A stretch of DNA of 58,677 nucleotides from an uncultured Collinsella sp. (GTDB lineage Bacteria > Actinomycetota > Coriobacteriia > Coriobacteriales > Coriobacteriaceae). Made by a program: the position numbers and the translations under genes. Within the stretch, counting starts at the first letter, position 1, and the number at the start of each line of letters is the position of its first letter. The stretch spans positions 1 to 58,677 of the forward strand of contig UQZM01000006.1 of NCBI GenBank assembly GCA_900545615.1, read 5' to 3'. Under the pieces are notes generated by a model. It saw nothing but the letters and a program-made list of their open reading frames with translations, had not been told where the DNA came from and did not search any database. Shown here in pieces: positions 38,143 through 46,284 of this stretch.

Positions 38143-39041
38143 TACAGCACGCCTCCGATCATCAGCATCAGCTGCGCGGTGATGCAGCCGAAGATAAGCG
38201 AGTCGCTACGGTCGAGCATGCCGCCATGGCCCGGGATAAGGTTGCCGGAATCCTTGACGCCCACGCCACGCTTGATGCGCGACTCAATGAGGTCGCCGAT
38301 AACGCCCAGGATGGACACGACCAAGCCGCACAGCAGCGCATAGGGCAGGCTGAGTTTGTAGAAGTGCGTCGCCCACAGGATGAGCCAAATCAAAACCGAG
38401 CCCAGAATGCCGCCGACAAATCCCTCCCAGCTCTTTTTAGGAGAGATCTTGGGAACCATCTTGTGCTTGCCGATACGGCTGCCCACGATGTAGGCAAACG
38501 AATCGGAGACCCAAAGGGACGCGCAAACGCCCACCGAAAGCAAGGCGCCGGCAAAACCGGGCACGGCATCGCGCAGCAGCACGATAGCCGACAGCATAAA
38601 GCCAGTGTAGATGGGACCCATGAGCGTCACGGCCACATCAGAGATGCGGGTACGCGGCGACCAGACATACCAAATGCCCACAGCGAGCATCAGGGCAAAA
38701 AGCAGGGCATTCAGCAACATCGAATCGCCCAACGCCGACAGCGGAAAGAGTACGGCGGCAGCGATACCCATGCGCTCGTTAGCCATCTTGCCATCGAGCC
38801 TCGTCATACGGAAAAACTCATAGCAGCACAGACCGCTCATGACAGAAACAAAGATGGCCGTGGGCACGATACCCAAAACCAGGCACAGGATAAAGACAAC
38901 GGCGTAAACGATACCGGCGGCGGCACGGGTGATAAAGCCCGCAAGCCACGAACCGGTGCCATTCTTCGCTGCGGGCGCTCCCGCAGCGACAGCCTTGCGC
39001 TCAGATGTCTTGGGAGCAGTTGCCTTGGGACGATCGGACAC
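38142..39041 (-). CDS. cdsA: Phosphatidate cytidylyltransferase
   Basis: CdsA makes CDP-diacylglycerol, the precursor of anionic phospholipids. The 299-residue membrane protein has about eight helices and the C-terminal signature S-x3-KR-x4-KD-SGNLIPGHGGMLDRSDS. A hydrophilic Ala/Lys-rich segment of about 30 residues precedes the first helix. The start is GTG, with GAGGAGG 7 nt upstream, just after uppS. Confidence 0.94.
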   Translation of the reverse strand: MSDRPKATAPKTSERKAVAAGAPAAKNGTGSWLAGFITRAAAGIVYAVVFILCLVLGIVPTAIFVSVMSGLCCYEFFRMTRLDGKMANERMGIAAAVLFPLSALGDSMLLNALLFALMLAVGIWYVWSPRTRISDVAVTLMGPIYTGFMLSAIVLLRDAVPGFAGALLSVGVCASLWVSDSFAYIVGSRIGKHKMVPKISPKKSWEGFVGGILGSVLIWLILWATHFYKLSLPYALLCGLVVSILGVIGDLIESRIKRGVGVKDSGNLIPGHGGMLDRSDSLIFGCITAQLMLMIGGVL

Positions 39042-39043
39042 GA

Positions 39044-39838
39044 TTAAGCCTCCTCGGTCTTGCTCAGACCACCAAACCTACGGTCACGGCCCTGATAGGC
39101 CAAAATGGCGTCGACAAGGCCCCAACGATCAAAGTCGGGCCAATAGGTATCGGTGACGTAGAATTCGGAATAAGCCACCTGCCACAGCAGATAGTTCGAA
39201 AGGCGCAGCTCACCAGAAGTGCGAATCACAAGCTCAGGATCGGGAAGGCCGGCGGTATAGAGGTGGGAAGCCACCATGTCGTCATCAATTGCGGCAGGAT
39301 CGATCTTACCGGCGGCAGCGTCGAGTGCGATCTGACGGACAGCGCGGGTAATCTCGGCACGCGCGCCGTAGTTGACGGCAAGCGCCAGCGTCATGCCGGT
39401 GTGATCGGCGCACTCAGCAAGACCGCGTTCAAAAACGTCGCGGGTCTTCTTGGGCAGCGCGGAAATGTCACCCAAAAAGACAACGCGCACGTTTTCGCGC
39501 TTCAGAAGCGGCAGCTCGTCGATGAACGTCTTGGCAAACAGGTGCATCAGAACGTTGACTTCGTGCTGAGGGCGATTCCAGTTTTCGGTCGAAAACGCAT
39601 AGGCAGAAAGCACGTCGACGCCCAGACGCACGCAGGCGGTAATAATCTCACGAAGGGAGACGATACCCGCCTTGTGGCCCTCAGTGCGCGCAAGACCGCG
39701 CGACGTGGCCCAGCGACCGTTGCCGTCCATGATGCACGAGATATGGTGCGGAATGTTATTGAGGTCAAGGTCGGAAAAACCGACGCCCGCAGGGGCGTCG
39801 GCAAAGTACTCGACCAGTTTATGCTCGTCGTATTGCAC
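39044..39838 (-). CDS. uppS: Undecaprenyl diphosphate synthase
   Basis: UppS extends farnesyl diphosphate to the C55 carrier of peptidoglycan synthesis. The 264-residue cis-prenyltransferase has the catalytic Asp in ISCIMDGNGRWA, the AFSTENWNRP motif and the C-terminal RTSGELRLSNYLLWQ with YWPDF. The start is GTG, read through from frr at 2 bp. Together with dgkA elsewhere in the window it serves the lipid carrier cycle. Confidence 0.95.
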   Translation of the reverse strand: MQYDEHKLVEYFADAPAGVGFSDLDLNNIPHHISCIMDGNGRWATSRGLARTEGHKAGIVSLREIITACVRLGVDVLSAYAFSTENWNRPQHEVNVLMHLFAKTFIDELPLLKRENVRVVFLGDISALPKKTRDVFERGLAECADHTGMTLALAVNYGARAEITRAVRQIALDAAAGKIDPAAIDDDMVASHLYTAGLPDPELVIRTSGELRLSNYLLWQVAYSEFYVTDTYWPDFDRWGLVDAILAYQGRDRRFGGLSKTEEA

Positions 39839-39839
39839 C

Positions 39840-40376
39840 TTAGATCTCCATGACCTCGGCTTCTTTTTCCTTCAGAAGCTCCTCGACCTTGGCGACATAC
39901 TCATCGGTGTGCTTCTGGACCTTGGCCTGCTCGCGACGGACATCGTCCTCGGTGAGCTCCTCATCGCGCTCGAGCTTGTTGTTGAAGTCGCGACGGATGT
40001 TACGGATAGACACCTTGGCCTGCTCGGCGTACTCGCGGCACTCCTTGACGAGCTCGCGACGGCGCTCCTCAGTGGGAGCCGGGAACGGAAGACGAACGAC
40101 GGTGCCATCGGAGTTGGGGGTAATACCCAGATCGGAAGCGCCGATGGCCTTGACGATAGCATTGATGAGTGCCTTGTCCCACGGCTCGATGAGCAGCATG
40201 TGGGCCTCGGGGGTCTTGACGGCGGCAACCTGCGTGACCGGCGTGGGAACACCGTAATAATCGACGGTGATGTCGGACAGAATGTTGGCATTGGCGCGGC
40301 CGGTACGGACCTTGGAGAAGTTATGCTTGAGGGACTCGAGCGACTTGTCCATATGGGCGGTGATGTTATCTGCCAT
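39840..40376 (-). CDS. frr: Ribosome recycling factor
   Basis: RRF splits post-termination ribosomes with EF-G. The 178-residue protein has the two-domain RRF pattern: helix KSLESLKHNFSKVRTGRANA, then the small domain (VDYYGVPTPVTQVA) and the long C-terminal coiled helices ending in a Lys/Glu-rich segment. It is two bases from pyrH, the near-universal tsf-pyrH-frr order. Confidence 0.97.
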   Translation of the reverse strand: MADNITAHMDKSLESLKHNFSKVRTGRANANILSDITVDYYGVPTPVTQVAAVKTPEAHMLLIEPWDKALINAIVKAIGASDLGITPNSDGTVVRLPFPAPTEERRRELVKECREYAEQAKVSIRNIRRDFNNKLERDEELTEDDVRREQAKVQKHTDEYVAKVEELLKEKEAEVMEI

Positions 40377-40378
40377 GC

Positions 40379-41101
40379 TTAATCCTCCTGATAGACGAGC
40401 GTGCCGACGGGCTCACCCGCGAGCGCGCGCTTGACGGTGTCCTCGCCATCGATGTTGAGGACCAAAATCGGCATACGGTTATCCTGGCACAGTGCCGTAG
40501 CCGTGGAATCCATAACCTGCAGACCGCGGACGAGAACCTCGTGATAGGTAATCTTGTCAAAACGGACGGCATCGGCGCACTTGACGGGATCCTTGTCGTA
40601 GATGCCGTCAACCTTGGTGGCTTTAATCAGAATCTCGGCGCCGATCTCGCACGCACGAAGAGCCGCGGCGGTGTCGGTCGTAAAGTACGGATTGCCCGAA
40701 CCGGCGGCAAAAATAACGACGTTGCCCTTGGAAAGGTGGTTGATGGCGCGACGGCGAATATAGGGCTCGCAGATCTCGTTCATCTGGATAGCGCTCATCA
40801 CGCGGCAGGGAACATCGTTATGCTCGAAGGCATCCTGCAGGGCGAGCGCGTTCATAACGGTTGCCAGCATGCCCATGTAGTCGGCCTGAGCACGCTCCAT
40901 GCCACCGGCAGCGCCGGCCATGCCGCGGAAAATATTGCCGCCGCCGACAACGACGCCGACCTCATGGCCAACGGCGAGCAGCTCCTTGACCTGCTTGGCA
41001 AGATGGTCGGTAACCTTGGGGTCGATGCCATATTGGCCGTCGCCCATCAGCGCTTCGCCGGAAAGCTTAAGAAGCACGCGTTTATATCGGATGTCGGACA
41101 A
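40379..41101 (-). CDS. pyrH: UMP kinase
   Basis: PyrH phosphorylates UMP to UDP. The 240-residue amino acid kinase fold protein begins YKRVLLKLSGEALMG, has GVVVGGGNIFRG for nucleotide binding and ITYHEVLVRGLQVMDSTA near the C-terminus. It links the pyr operon product UMP to nucleotide pools. It lies between tsf and frr; a terminator and a second small hairpin separate it from tsf. Confidence 0.97.
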   Translation of the reverse strand: MSDIRYKRVLLKLSGEALMGDGQYGIDPKVTDHLAKQVKELLAVGHEVGVVVGGGNIFRGMAGAAGGMERAQADYMGMLATVMNALALQDAFEHNDVPCRVMSAIQMNEICEPYIRRRAINHLSKGNVVIFAAGSGNPYFTTDTAAALRACEIGAEILIKATKVDGIYDKDPVKCADAVRFDKITYHEVLVRGLQVMDSTATALCQDNRMPILVLNIDGEDTVKRALAGEPVGTLVYQED

Positions 41102-41142
41102 AGCGATCCTCCTTTAGATTGAACTCTCAACATTCTATCAAA

Positions 41143-41158
41143 GGCTCTAAGAAGAGCC
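41143..41158 (-). terminator. Small hairpin before pyrH
   Basis: A perfect 6-bp stem with a 4-nt loop lies 42 bp before the pyrH start and just beyond the tsf terminator. On the minus strand it is followed by TTTGATAG. It may be a second stop for the tsf transcript. Confidence 0.35.
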
Positions 41159-41165
41159 ATGAAAA

Positions 41166-41196
41166 AGCAGGCTGTGAGTAAAACCCACAGCCTGCT
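41166..41196 (-). terminator. Rho-independent terminator after tsf
   Basis: An 11-bp perfect stem (41166-41176 with 41186-41196) is followed on the minus strand by five T residues, 24 bp past the tsf stop. It separates rpsB-tsf from pyrH-frr. Confidence 0.9.
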
Positions 41197-41219
41197 CATT
41201 ACCAGCTACAAGAGCTTAT

Positions 41220-42089
41220 TTACTCGCCACGGACCAGACGGTCAAAGGCAACGACGGTAATGGTGTCGCCGAGCTCCTTGGAGACCTGCTCTGCGTACTT
41301 CTTGATGGTGAGGGAGCTGTCCTTGATGAACTCCTGCTCGGTGAGCACGGACTGCTTGTAGAACTTCTCCAGACGGCCGACAGCCATCTTCTCCTGAATG
41401 GCCTCGGGCTTGCCGGACTCGGCAGCCTGAGCCATGTAGATCTGCTTCTCGTGCTCGACGGTCTCGGCCGGAACCTGATCGCGGGTAGCGCAGATCGGGG
41501 CGACAGCGGCAACCTGAAGGGCAACGTCGTGAGCGAAGGTCTTGAAGGATTCAGCCTGAGCGGTCTCAGCCTTCTCGAAGGCGAACTCGACGAGGACGCC
41601 GATCTTACCACCCATGTGGATGTAAGAAGCGAGCGCGCCGTTCTCAGCCTTGCGGGCAGCGAAGCGGGAGATCTTCATGTTCTCGCCCATGATGTGAATC
41701 ATCTCGGTGAGCTCGGAGGAAACGATCTCCTCGCCCATCGGCTTCTCGAGCAGAGCGTCGACGTCAGCAGGCTCGGTGGTAGCGACAACCTCAGCGACCT
41801 TGGAAGCAAAGCCGGTGAACTTGGCGTTAGAGCCAACGAAGTCGGTCTCGCAGGAGAGCTCGAGCAGAGCGCCGGTCTTGCCATCCTCGGAGACGAACGC
41901 GGCGACAGCGCCCTCGTTGGTCTCACGGCCAGCCTTCTTGGCAGCCTTGGCAAGGCCGTTCTTACGCAGAACGTCGACAGCGGCGTCCATGTCGCCGTCA
42001 GCCTCGACGAGAGCCTTCTTGCACTCCATCATCGGGGAGTCGGTCATCTCGCGGAGCTGCTTGACCATAGCGGCGGTAATCTGGGCCAT
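41220..42089 (-). CDS. tsf: Elongation factor Ts
   Basis: EF-Ts exchanges nucleotide on EF-Tu. The 289-residue protein has the N-terminal UBA-like helices (MVKQLREMTDSPMMECKKAL), the core segment CETDFVGSNAKFTGFA and two repeats of the dimerisation domain. The ATG chosen has GAAAGGA upstream and gives MAQITAAMV; an upstream ATG five codons earlier is less likely. It follows rpsB by 45 bp. Confidence 0.97.
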   Translation of the reverse strand: MAQITAAMVKQLREMTDSPMMECKKALVEADGDMDAAVDVLRKNGLAKAAKKAGRETNEGAVAAFVSEDGKTGALLELSCETDFVGSNAKFTGFASKVAEVVATTEPADVDALLEKPMGEEIVSSELTEMIHIMGENMKISRFAARKAENGALASYIHMGGKIGVLVEFAFEKAETAQAESFKTFAHDVALQVAAVAPICATRDQVPAETVEHEKQIYMAQAAESGKPEAIQEKMAVGRLEKFYKQSVLTEQEFIKDSSLTIKKYAEQVSKELGDTITVVAFDRLVRGE

Positions 42090-42134
42090 TGTGGTTCCTT
42101 TCAAAGAGATGAAAAAGAATTAACTAAGACTGAT

Positions 42135-42863
42135 TTACTCGGCCTTGGGCTCAGCGGCCATCTCGGCCTCGGAGACCTGCTCCTTGCCGGAGCCAGCGAG
42201 GCAGGCGTCGGCCATGAGCTCGCACATAAGGGTGACAGCGGAGATAGCGTCATCGTTGCAGGGAATGCCGTACTCGACCTCGTCGGGATCGGAGTTGGTG
42301 TCGATCAGAGCGACGACGGGGATGTTCAGGCGCTGGGCCTCCTTGATGGCGTTCTCCTCGCGCTTGGTGTCGATGACGAAGAGAGCCTGAGGCAGACCCT
42401 TCATGTCGCGGGCGCCACCGAGGTTGGTCTGGAGCTTGGTGAGCTCCTTACCGAGCACAGCCTGCTCCTTCTTGGGGAGCACTGCCATACGGCCGTCCTC
42501 GACCATGGCCTCGAGCTCCTCCATGCGGTTGATGCGGGAGCGGATGGTGACGAAGTTGGTCAGCATGCCGCCGAGCCAACGCTGGTTGATGTAAGGCATG
42601 TTGGCGCGCTCAGCGGCGTTCTTGATGGCCTCCTGAGCCTGCTTCTTGGTGCCGACGAACAGCACGTTGCCACCCTTGGCGACGTTCTTGACGAAGGTGT
42701 AGGCCTGGTCGGCGTCGAGGATGGTCTGCTTGAGGTCGAGGATGTAGATGCCGTTGCGCTCACCGAAGATGAACGGCTTCATCTTGGGGTTCCAGCGACG
42801 GGTCTGGTGACCGAAGTGGCAGCCGGCCTCGAGCAGGGTGCGGATATTAATCTTGGTAGCCAT
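42135..42863 (-). CDS. rpsB: 30S ribosomal protein S2
   Basis: S2 joins the 30S subunit late and holds S1-type interactions in other bacteria. The 242-residue protein has the family sequences LLEAGCHFGHQTRRWNPKM, GTKKQAQEAI and NQRWLGGMLTN, and ends in an acidic tail. The ATG follows AGGAGG. A consensus-like promoter lies about 140 bp upstream, leaving a long leader where S2 autoregulation could act. Confidence 0.97.
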   Translation of the reverse strand: MATKINIRTLLEAGCHFGHQTRRWNPKMKPFIFGERNGIYILDLKQTILDADQAYTFVKNVAKGGNVLFVGTKKQAQEAIKNAAERANMPYINQRWLGGMLTNFVTIRSRINRMEELEAMVEDGRMAVLPKKEQAVLGKELTKLQTNLGGARDMKGLPQALFVIDTKREENAIKEAQRLNIPVVALIDTNSDPDEVEYGIPCNDDAISAVTLMCELMADACLAGSGKEQVSEAEMAAEPKAE

Positions 42864-42974
42864 GTTAAACCTCCTGTGGTTTGCCTCCGCGCGGGGTCAT
42901 CCTCCAAAACCAACCCGGACATGTGCTACCAAAGCCCGGGCACCACGGTATGAAGTAGCCGCGCGTGCGTGATA

Positions 42975-42997
42975 AAAACCTGTTGCCGTGAAGCAAC
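42975..42997 (-). promoter_or_regulatory. 5' hairpin of the rpsB leader (candidate)
   Basis: A 5-bp stem with a 6-nt loop (42982-42986 with 42993-42997) begins at about the first transcribed base and is followed on the minus strand by AGG and a run of T. It could protect the 5' end or act as a weak attenuator in the 135-nt leader. Confidence 0.3.
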
Positions 42998-43004
42998 CCG
43001 ATGA

Positions 43005-43033
43005 ATGATAGCAGGATTACCTCTTCCTGCCAA
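43005..43033 (-). promoter_or_regulatory. rpsB promoter
   Basis: On the minus strand TTGGCA and TATCAT are separated by exactly 17 bp, and a TG precedes the -10 box. This is the clearest promoter in the window and drives rpsB-tsf. Confidence 0.75.
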
Positions 43034-43079
43034 CCCGCAATCAAAACCACACACCTAAGCGCAACGCGAGCCGCCCAGC

Positions 43080-43922
43080 CTACTCGCCCCGGGGATGGGC
43101 CTGGGTCACGGCGCGCTTAAGCCGATCGGGCGTAAGATGCGTGTAGATTTGAGTCGTGGACAGGCTCGCATGCCCCAGCAGCTCTTGAACCGAACGCAGA
43201 TCCGCGCCGCCCTCAAGCAGATCGGTCGCAAACGTATGACGCATCGCATGAGGCGCGATGTCGGCCGGAATGCCGGCGCACGTCGCCAGCATATGGAACC
43301 GTCGCCTGAGCATAGCGGCACTCATGCGATTACCGCGCGCAGAAATAAACAGTGGATGCAGACCGGCTGCGGCGCCGCGGTGCTTTGCCTGGGCGAGCAG
43401 CACCGGTCTCCCCTCCTCGACATAGGTGCGCGTCGCCTCGAGTGCGCGTCGATACAGAGGAACGATGCGCTCCTTGCTCCCCTTGCCCCAAAGGCGAACC
43501 ACGCGCTCCGACCAAGCGATGGATTCCACGTTAAGCGCGGCAAGCTCCGAGATGCGGGCACCCGAGGCATAGAGCAGCTCGAGCATCGCCGCATCGCGCA
43601 GTCCCACGGGCGTCGAAGTATCAGGCGTCTTGAGCAGCGCCTCGACCTGTTGGGTCGTCAGCACACCGGGCAGGTCGCGCGGCAGCTTGGGCGACGCGAT
43701 CGCCGAGACCGCATCGCCCTCGACAATCCCCTCGGCAGCCATCCAACGATAGAGCGACCGAATAGCCGACAAATGTGCCGCAAGGGTGCGAGGCGCCACC
43801 TGCTCGCGCGAAAGCTCGGCCAAATACGTGCGGACGGTGCACACATCGGCCATACGCGCATCGGTACCTGTACGCTCGCACCAGGCAGCAAAGCGCTCCA
43901 ACCGCGATCCATAGGCAGTCAC
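43080..43922 (-). CDS. xerC: Tyrosine recombinase XerC/XerD family
   Basis: Xer recombinases resolve chromosome dimers. The 280 residues from the first usual start (GTG) hold the catalytic domain with Arg in GARISEL, HAMRHTFATDLL, the second H in LLGHASLSTTQ and Tyr in IYTHL. Homology clearly continues upstream (DTFIAYIARVEGLAPN, the core-binding domain start), yet no ATG, GTG or TTG exists there. The only codon well placed after GGAGG is ATA at 44000, overlapping the trmFO stop. The true protein may therefore start non-canonically and be about 306 residues. Confidence 0.9.
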   Translation of the reverse strand: MTAYGSRLERFAAWCERTGTDARMADVCTVRTYLAELSREQVAPRTLAAHLSAIRSLYRWMAAEGIVEGDAVSAIASPKLPRDLPGVLTTQQVEALLKTPDTSTPVGLRDAAMLELLYASGARISELAALNVESIAWSERVVRLWGKGSKERIVPLYRRALEATRTYVEEGRPVLLAQAKHRGAAAGLHPLFISARGNRMSAAMLRRRFHMLATCAGIPADIAPHAMRHTFATDLLEGGADLRSVQELLGHASLSTTQIYTHLTPDRLKRAVTQAHPRGE

Positions 43923-43996
43923 CGTATTGGGAGCGAGCCCCTCGACACGTGCGATATAGGCGATAAACGTGTCGACGGTATCGTACAGGTCAAAGG

Positions 43997-45334
43997 CTAT
44001 GACCGGTCGCCTCCAAACAAGTCGGAACGCGTGGCCAAGTAGGCATCGAGGGCCTCGAGGGCGCGATCCGCATATGCCTGGTAGCGGTCGCGCTTACTGC
44101 GGCGCTTGCCGTCTTCGAGCGGCGGCACCAGGCCAAAATTGACATGCATGGGCTGGTAGCCCACGGTTGCCGGATCGGTCGCATAGCCCACGAGCGCGCC
44201 TAAGGCGCCCACGCGCGGCAGCTCGACGGGGGCGGCCCCGATAGCCTCGGCATAGGTATTGATTGCCGCGAGCAGACCGGTCGCAACCGCCTCCATGTAC
44301 CCCTCGGTGCCAGTGATCTGGCCGGCAAGGCGCACGTTCGTGCCGGGCACGGCAAAGGTCCCGTCGAGCACGTGGGGCGCATCGACGAAGGTATTGCGGT
44401 GCATGACGCCATAACGGAAGAACTCGGCGTTCTCGAGACCGGGGACCATGTGGAAGACGCGCTTTTGCTCGCCAAAGGTCAGATTGGTCTGGAAGCCCAC
44501 CAGGTTATAAGCGGTCTTCTCCTTGTTCTCGGCACGCAGTTGAATCGCCGCCCAGGGGCGACGTCCGGTTCGCGGGTCGGTGAGGCCGACGGGCTTCATG
44601 GCGCCAAAGCGGATAGCATCCTTGCCAGTGCGGGCGACTTCCTCGGCAGGCTGACAGGCCTGGAACAGATCGCCACCCTCAAAGTCCTTGAGAACCACGC
44701 GATCGGCAGTGGTGAGTGCCTCGATAAAGGCCTCGTACTCCTCCTTGTTGAGCGGAGCGTTGAGATAGTCACCGCTCCCCTGCTCCTCGTAGCGCGACTG
44801 CGAAAACAGCACGTCCATATCAAGCGTGGAGGCATCGACGATTGGCGCGGCAGCGTCAAAGAACGCCAAGGCGTCGCCACCGACGAGCTTCATGACCTCT
44901 TCGCTCAATGCCGGAGAACACAGCGGGCCCGCGGCAATGACCACGTGGCCCTCGGGAATCTGCGTGACCTCGCCGTGCACGACCTCGATATTGGGTCGAG
45001 CGGCAACCTCGGCCTCGACAAGCTCGGAAAACCTGACGCGGTCGACCGCCAGGGCACCGCCGGCGGGAACGGCCGCACGATGGGCACAATCGAGCAAGAC
45101 CGAGCCCATACGCTCAAGCTCGGCCTTTAACAAGCCCGCAGCAGAGTCCGGACGGGTTGACTTAAACGAATTTGAGCAAACGAGCTCGGCCAGGTGGTCG
45201 GTATGGTGGGCCGGAGAGCTCACCTGGGGGCGCATCTCGCACAGCTTTACGGCAAACCCGCGATCTGCCAGCTGGATCGCACATTCCGAACCCGCCAGAC
45301 CGCCACCGATAACCGTCACCTGATCGAACTGCAT
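43997..45334 (-). CDS. trmFO: Methylene-THF tRNA (uracil-54) methyltransferase TrmFO
   Basis: TrmFO makes ribothymidine 54 of tRNA using methylene-tetrahydrofolate and FAD. The 445-residue protein opens with the FAD site VTVIGGGLAGSECA, has the family sequence VCSNSFKST (with the active-site cysteine region) and ends near KRRSKRDRYQAYADRAL. The ATG at 45334 has AAAGG 9 nt upstream; TTG two codons earlier is too close to it. The gene follows dprA and precedes the recombinase, a common Gram-positive order. Confidence 0.95.
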   Translation of the reverse strand: MQFDQVTVIGGGLAGSECAIQLADRGFAVKLCEMRPQVSSPAHHTDHLAELVCSNSFKSTRPDSAAGLLKAELERMGSVLLDCAHRAAVPAGGALAVDRVRFSELVEAEVAARPNIEVVHGEVTQIPEGHVVIAAGPLCSPALSEEVMKLVGGDALAFFDAAAPIVDASTLDMDVLFSQSRYEEQGSGDYLNAPLNKEEYEAFIEALTTADRVVLKDFEGGDLFQACQPAEEVARTGKDAIRFGAMKPVGLTDPRTGRRPWAAIQLRAENKEKTAYNLVGFQTNLTFGEQKRVFHMVPGLENAEFFRYGVMHRNTFVDAPHVLDGTFAVPGTNVRLAGQITGTEGYMEAVATGLLAAINTYAEAIGAAPVELPRVGALGALVGYATDPATVGYQPMHVNFGLVPPLEDGKRRSKRDRYQAYADRALEALDAYLATRSDLFGGDRS

Positions 45335-45348
45335 CTGCAAACACCTTT

Positions 45349-46284
45349 CTAATTGACACGCTTTCCATTGTGACCGAAGGGCGTCTGGGCGTGAAGCGCA
45401 AACTTTGAGGGCGCATACCTTCCATCCATCATGCGCTCAATAAGACCCTCGAGCTCGAGCGAGCCCAAAAGCTTGAGCACGCCGACAGCATCAAGCGAGA
45501 CGAGCGCGGCAATGTCGTCGACCTTGAGCGGCGAGGCGATAAGCGCGTGCATCACGGTCTGCTGTGTTGGGTCCAGATCGGCAATGCCAGGTGCATCGGG
45601 ACGCGAGTAGCGCAGCGTGCCGTAGATGCGCGAGATGGCCATCTCGATTGATCCCTCATCGATGATGCAGCAGGCTCCGTTAGCGATGAGATAGTTAGTC
45701 CCACGCGACTCGGGCGAAAGGATGGAGCCCGGCACTGCAAGAAGCTCTCGCCCCAAGTCCATAGCGGCCTCCGCCGTGGAGAACGTACCCGAGGGCATGC
45801 CCGCCTCGGAAACGAAGAGTGCCTGCGACAAGGCGGCGATTACGCGATTGCGCCGCGGAAAGGCGAACTTACGCGGTCCCATACCCCACGGCGAAATCGA
45901 AACGACCGCGCCGCCCGTATCGAGCGTGCGCGTGATGAGGCCGGCGCTCGAGCGCGGATAGACAACATCGGCGCCGGTCCCCAGCACCACGACGTGCTTA
46001 CCCCCGGCGTTGACCGCAGCCCAACCCGACGCCTGGTCGCAGCCGACCGCACCGCCCGAGACCACCGTCACCCCCGCCTCCACCGCCACCTTTGCCGCAA
46101 GTTCTGCCACGGCGAGACCGTACGGCGATGCCTTGCGCGCGCCGATGATGGAGAGCGCGGGCGTCGAAAGCACCTCGGGGTTGCCGCGCACATAGAGCGT
46201 CTGGGGTACATCAGAAAGCTCCAATACGGTCTCGGGATACAACGCATCACCTGGATGCAGCTCGAAGGTCCCCTCGGCCATCAT
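45349..46284 (-). CDS. dprA: DNA processing protein DprA
   Basis: DprA protects incoming single-stranded DNA and loads RecA during transformation. The 311-residue protein has the Rossmann-type SMF domain with SIIGARKASPYG, SGGAVGCDQASG and FPRRNRVIAALS, followed by a C-terminal winged-helix region (DLDPTQQTVMHALIASPL onward). The start overlaps the comM stop; an ATG follows AAGGAGGG. With comEA, comEC and comM it adds to a competence gene set. Confidence 0.94.
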   Translation of the reverse strand: MMAEGTFELHPGDALYPETVLELSDVPQTLYVRGNPEVLSTPALSIIGARKASPYGLAVAELAAKVAVEAGVTVVSGGAVGCDQASGWAAVNAGGKHVVVLGTGADVVYPRSSAGLITRTLDTGGAVVSISPWGMGPRKFAFPRRNRVIAALSQALFVSEAGMPSGTFSTAEAAMDLGRELLAVPGSILSPESRGTNYLIANGACCIIDEGSIEMAISRIYGTLRYSRPDAPGIADLDPTQQTVMHALIASPLKVDDIAALVSLDAVGVLKLLGSLELEGLIERMMDGRYAPSKFALHAQTPFGHNGKRVN

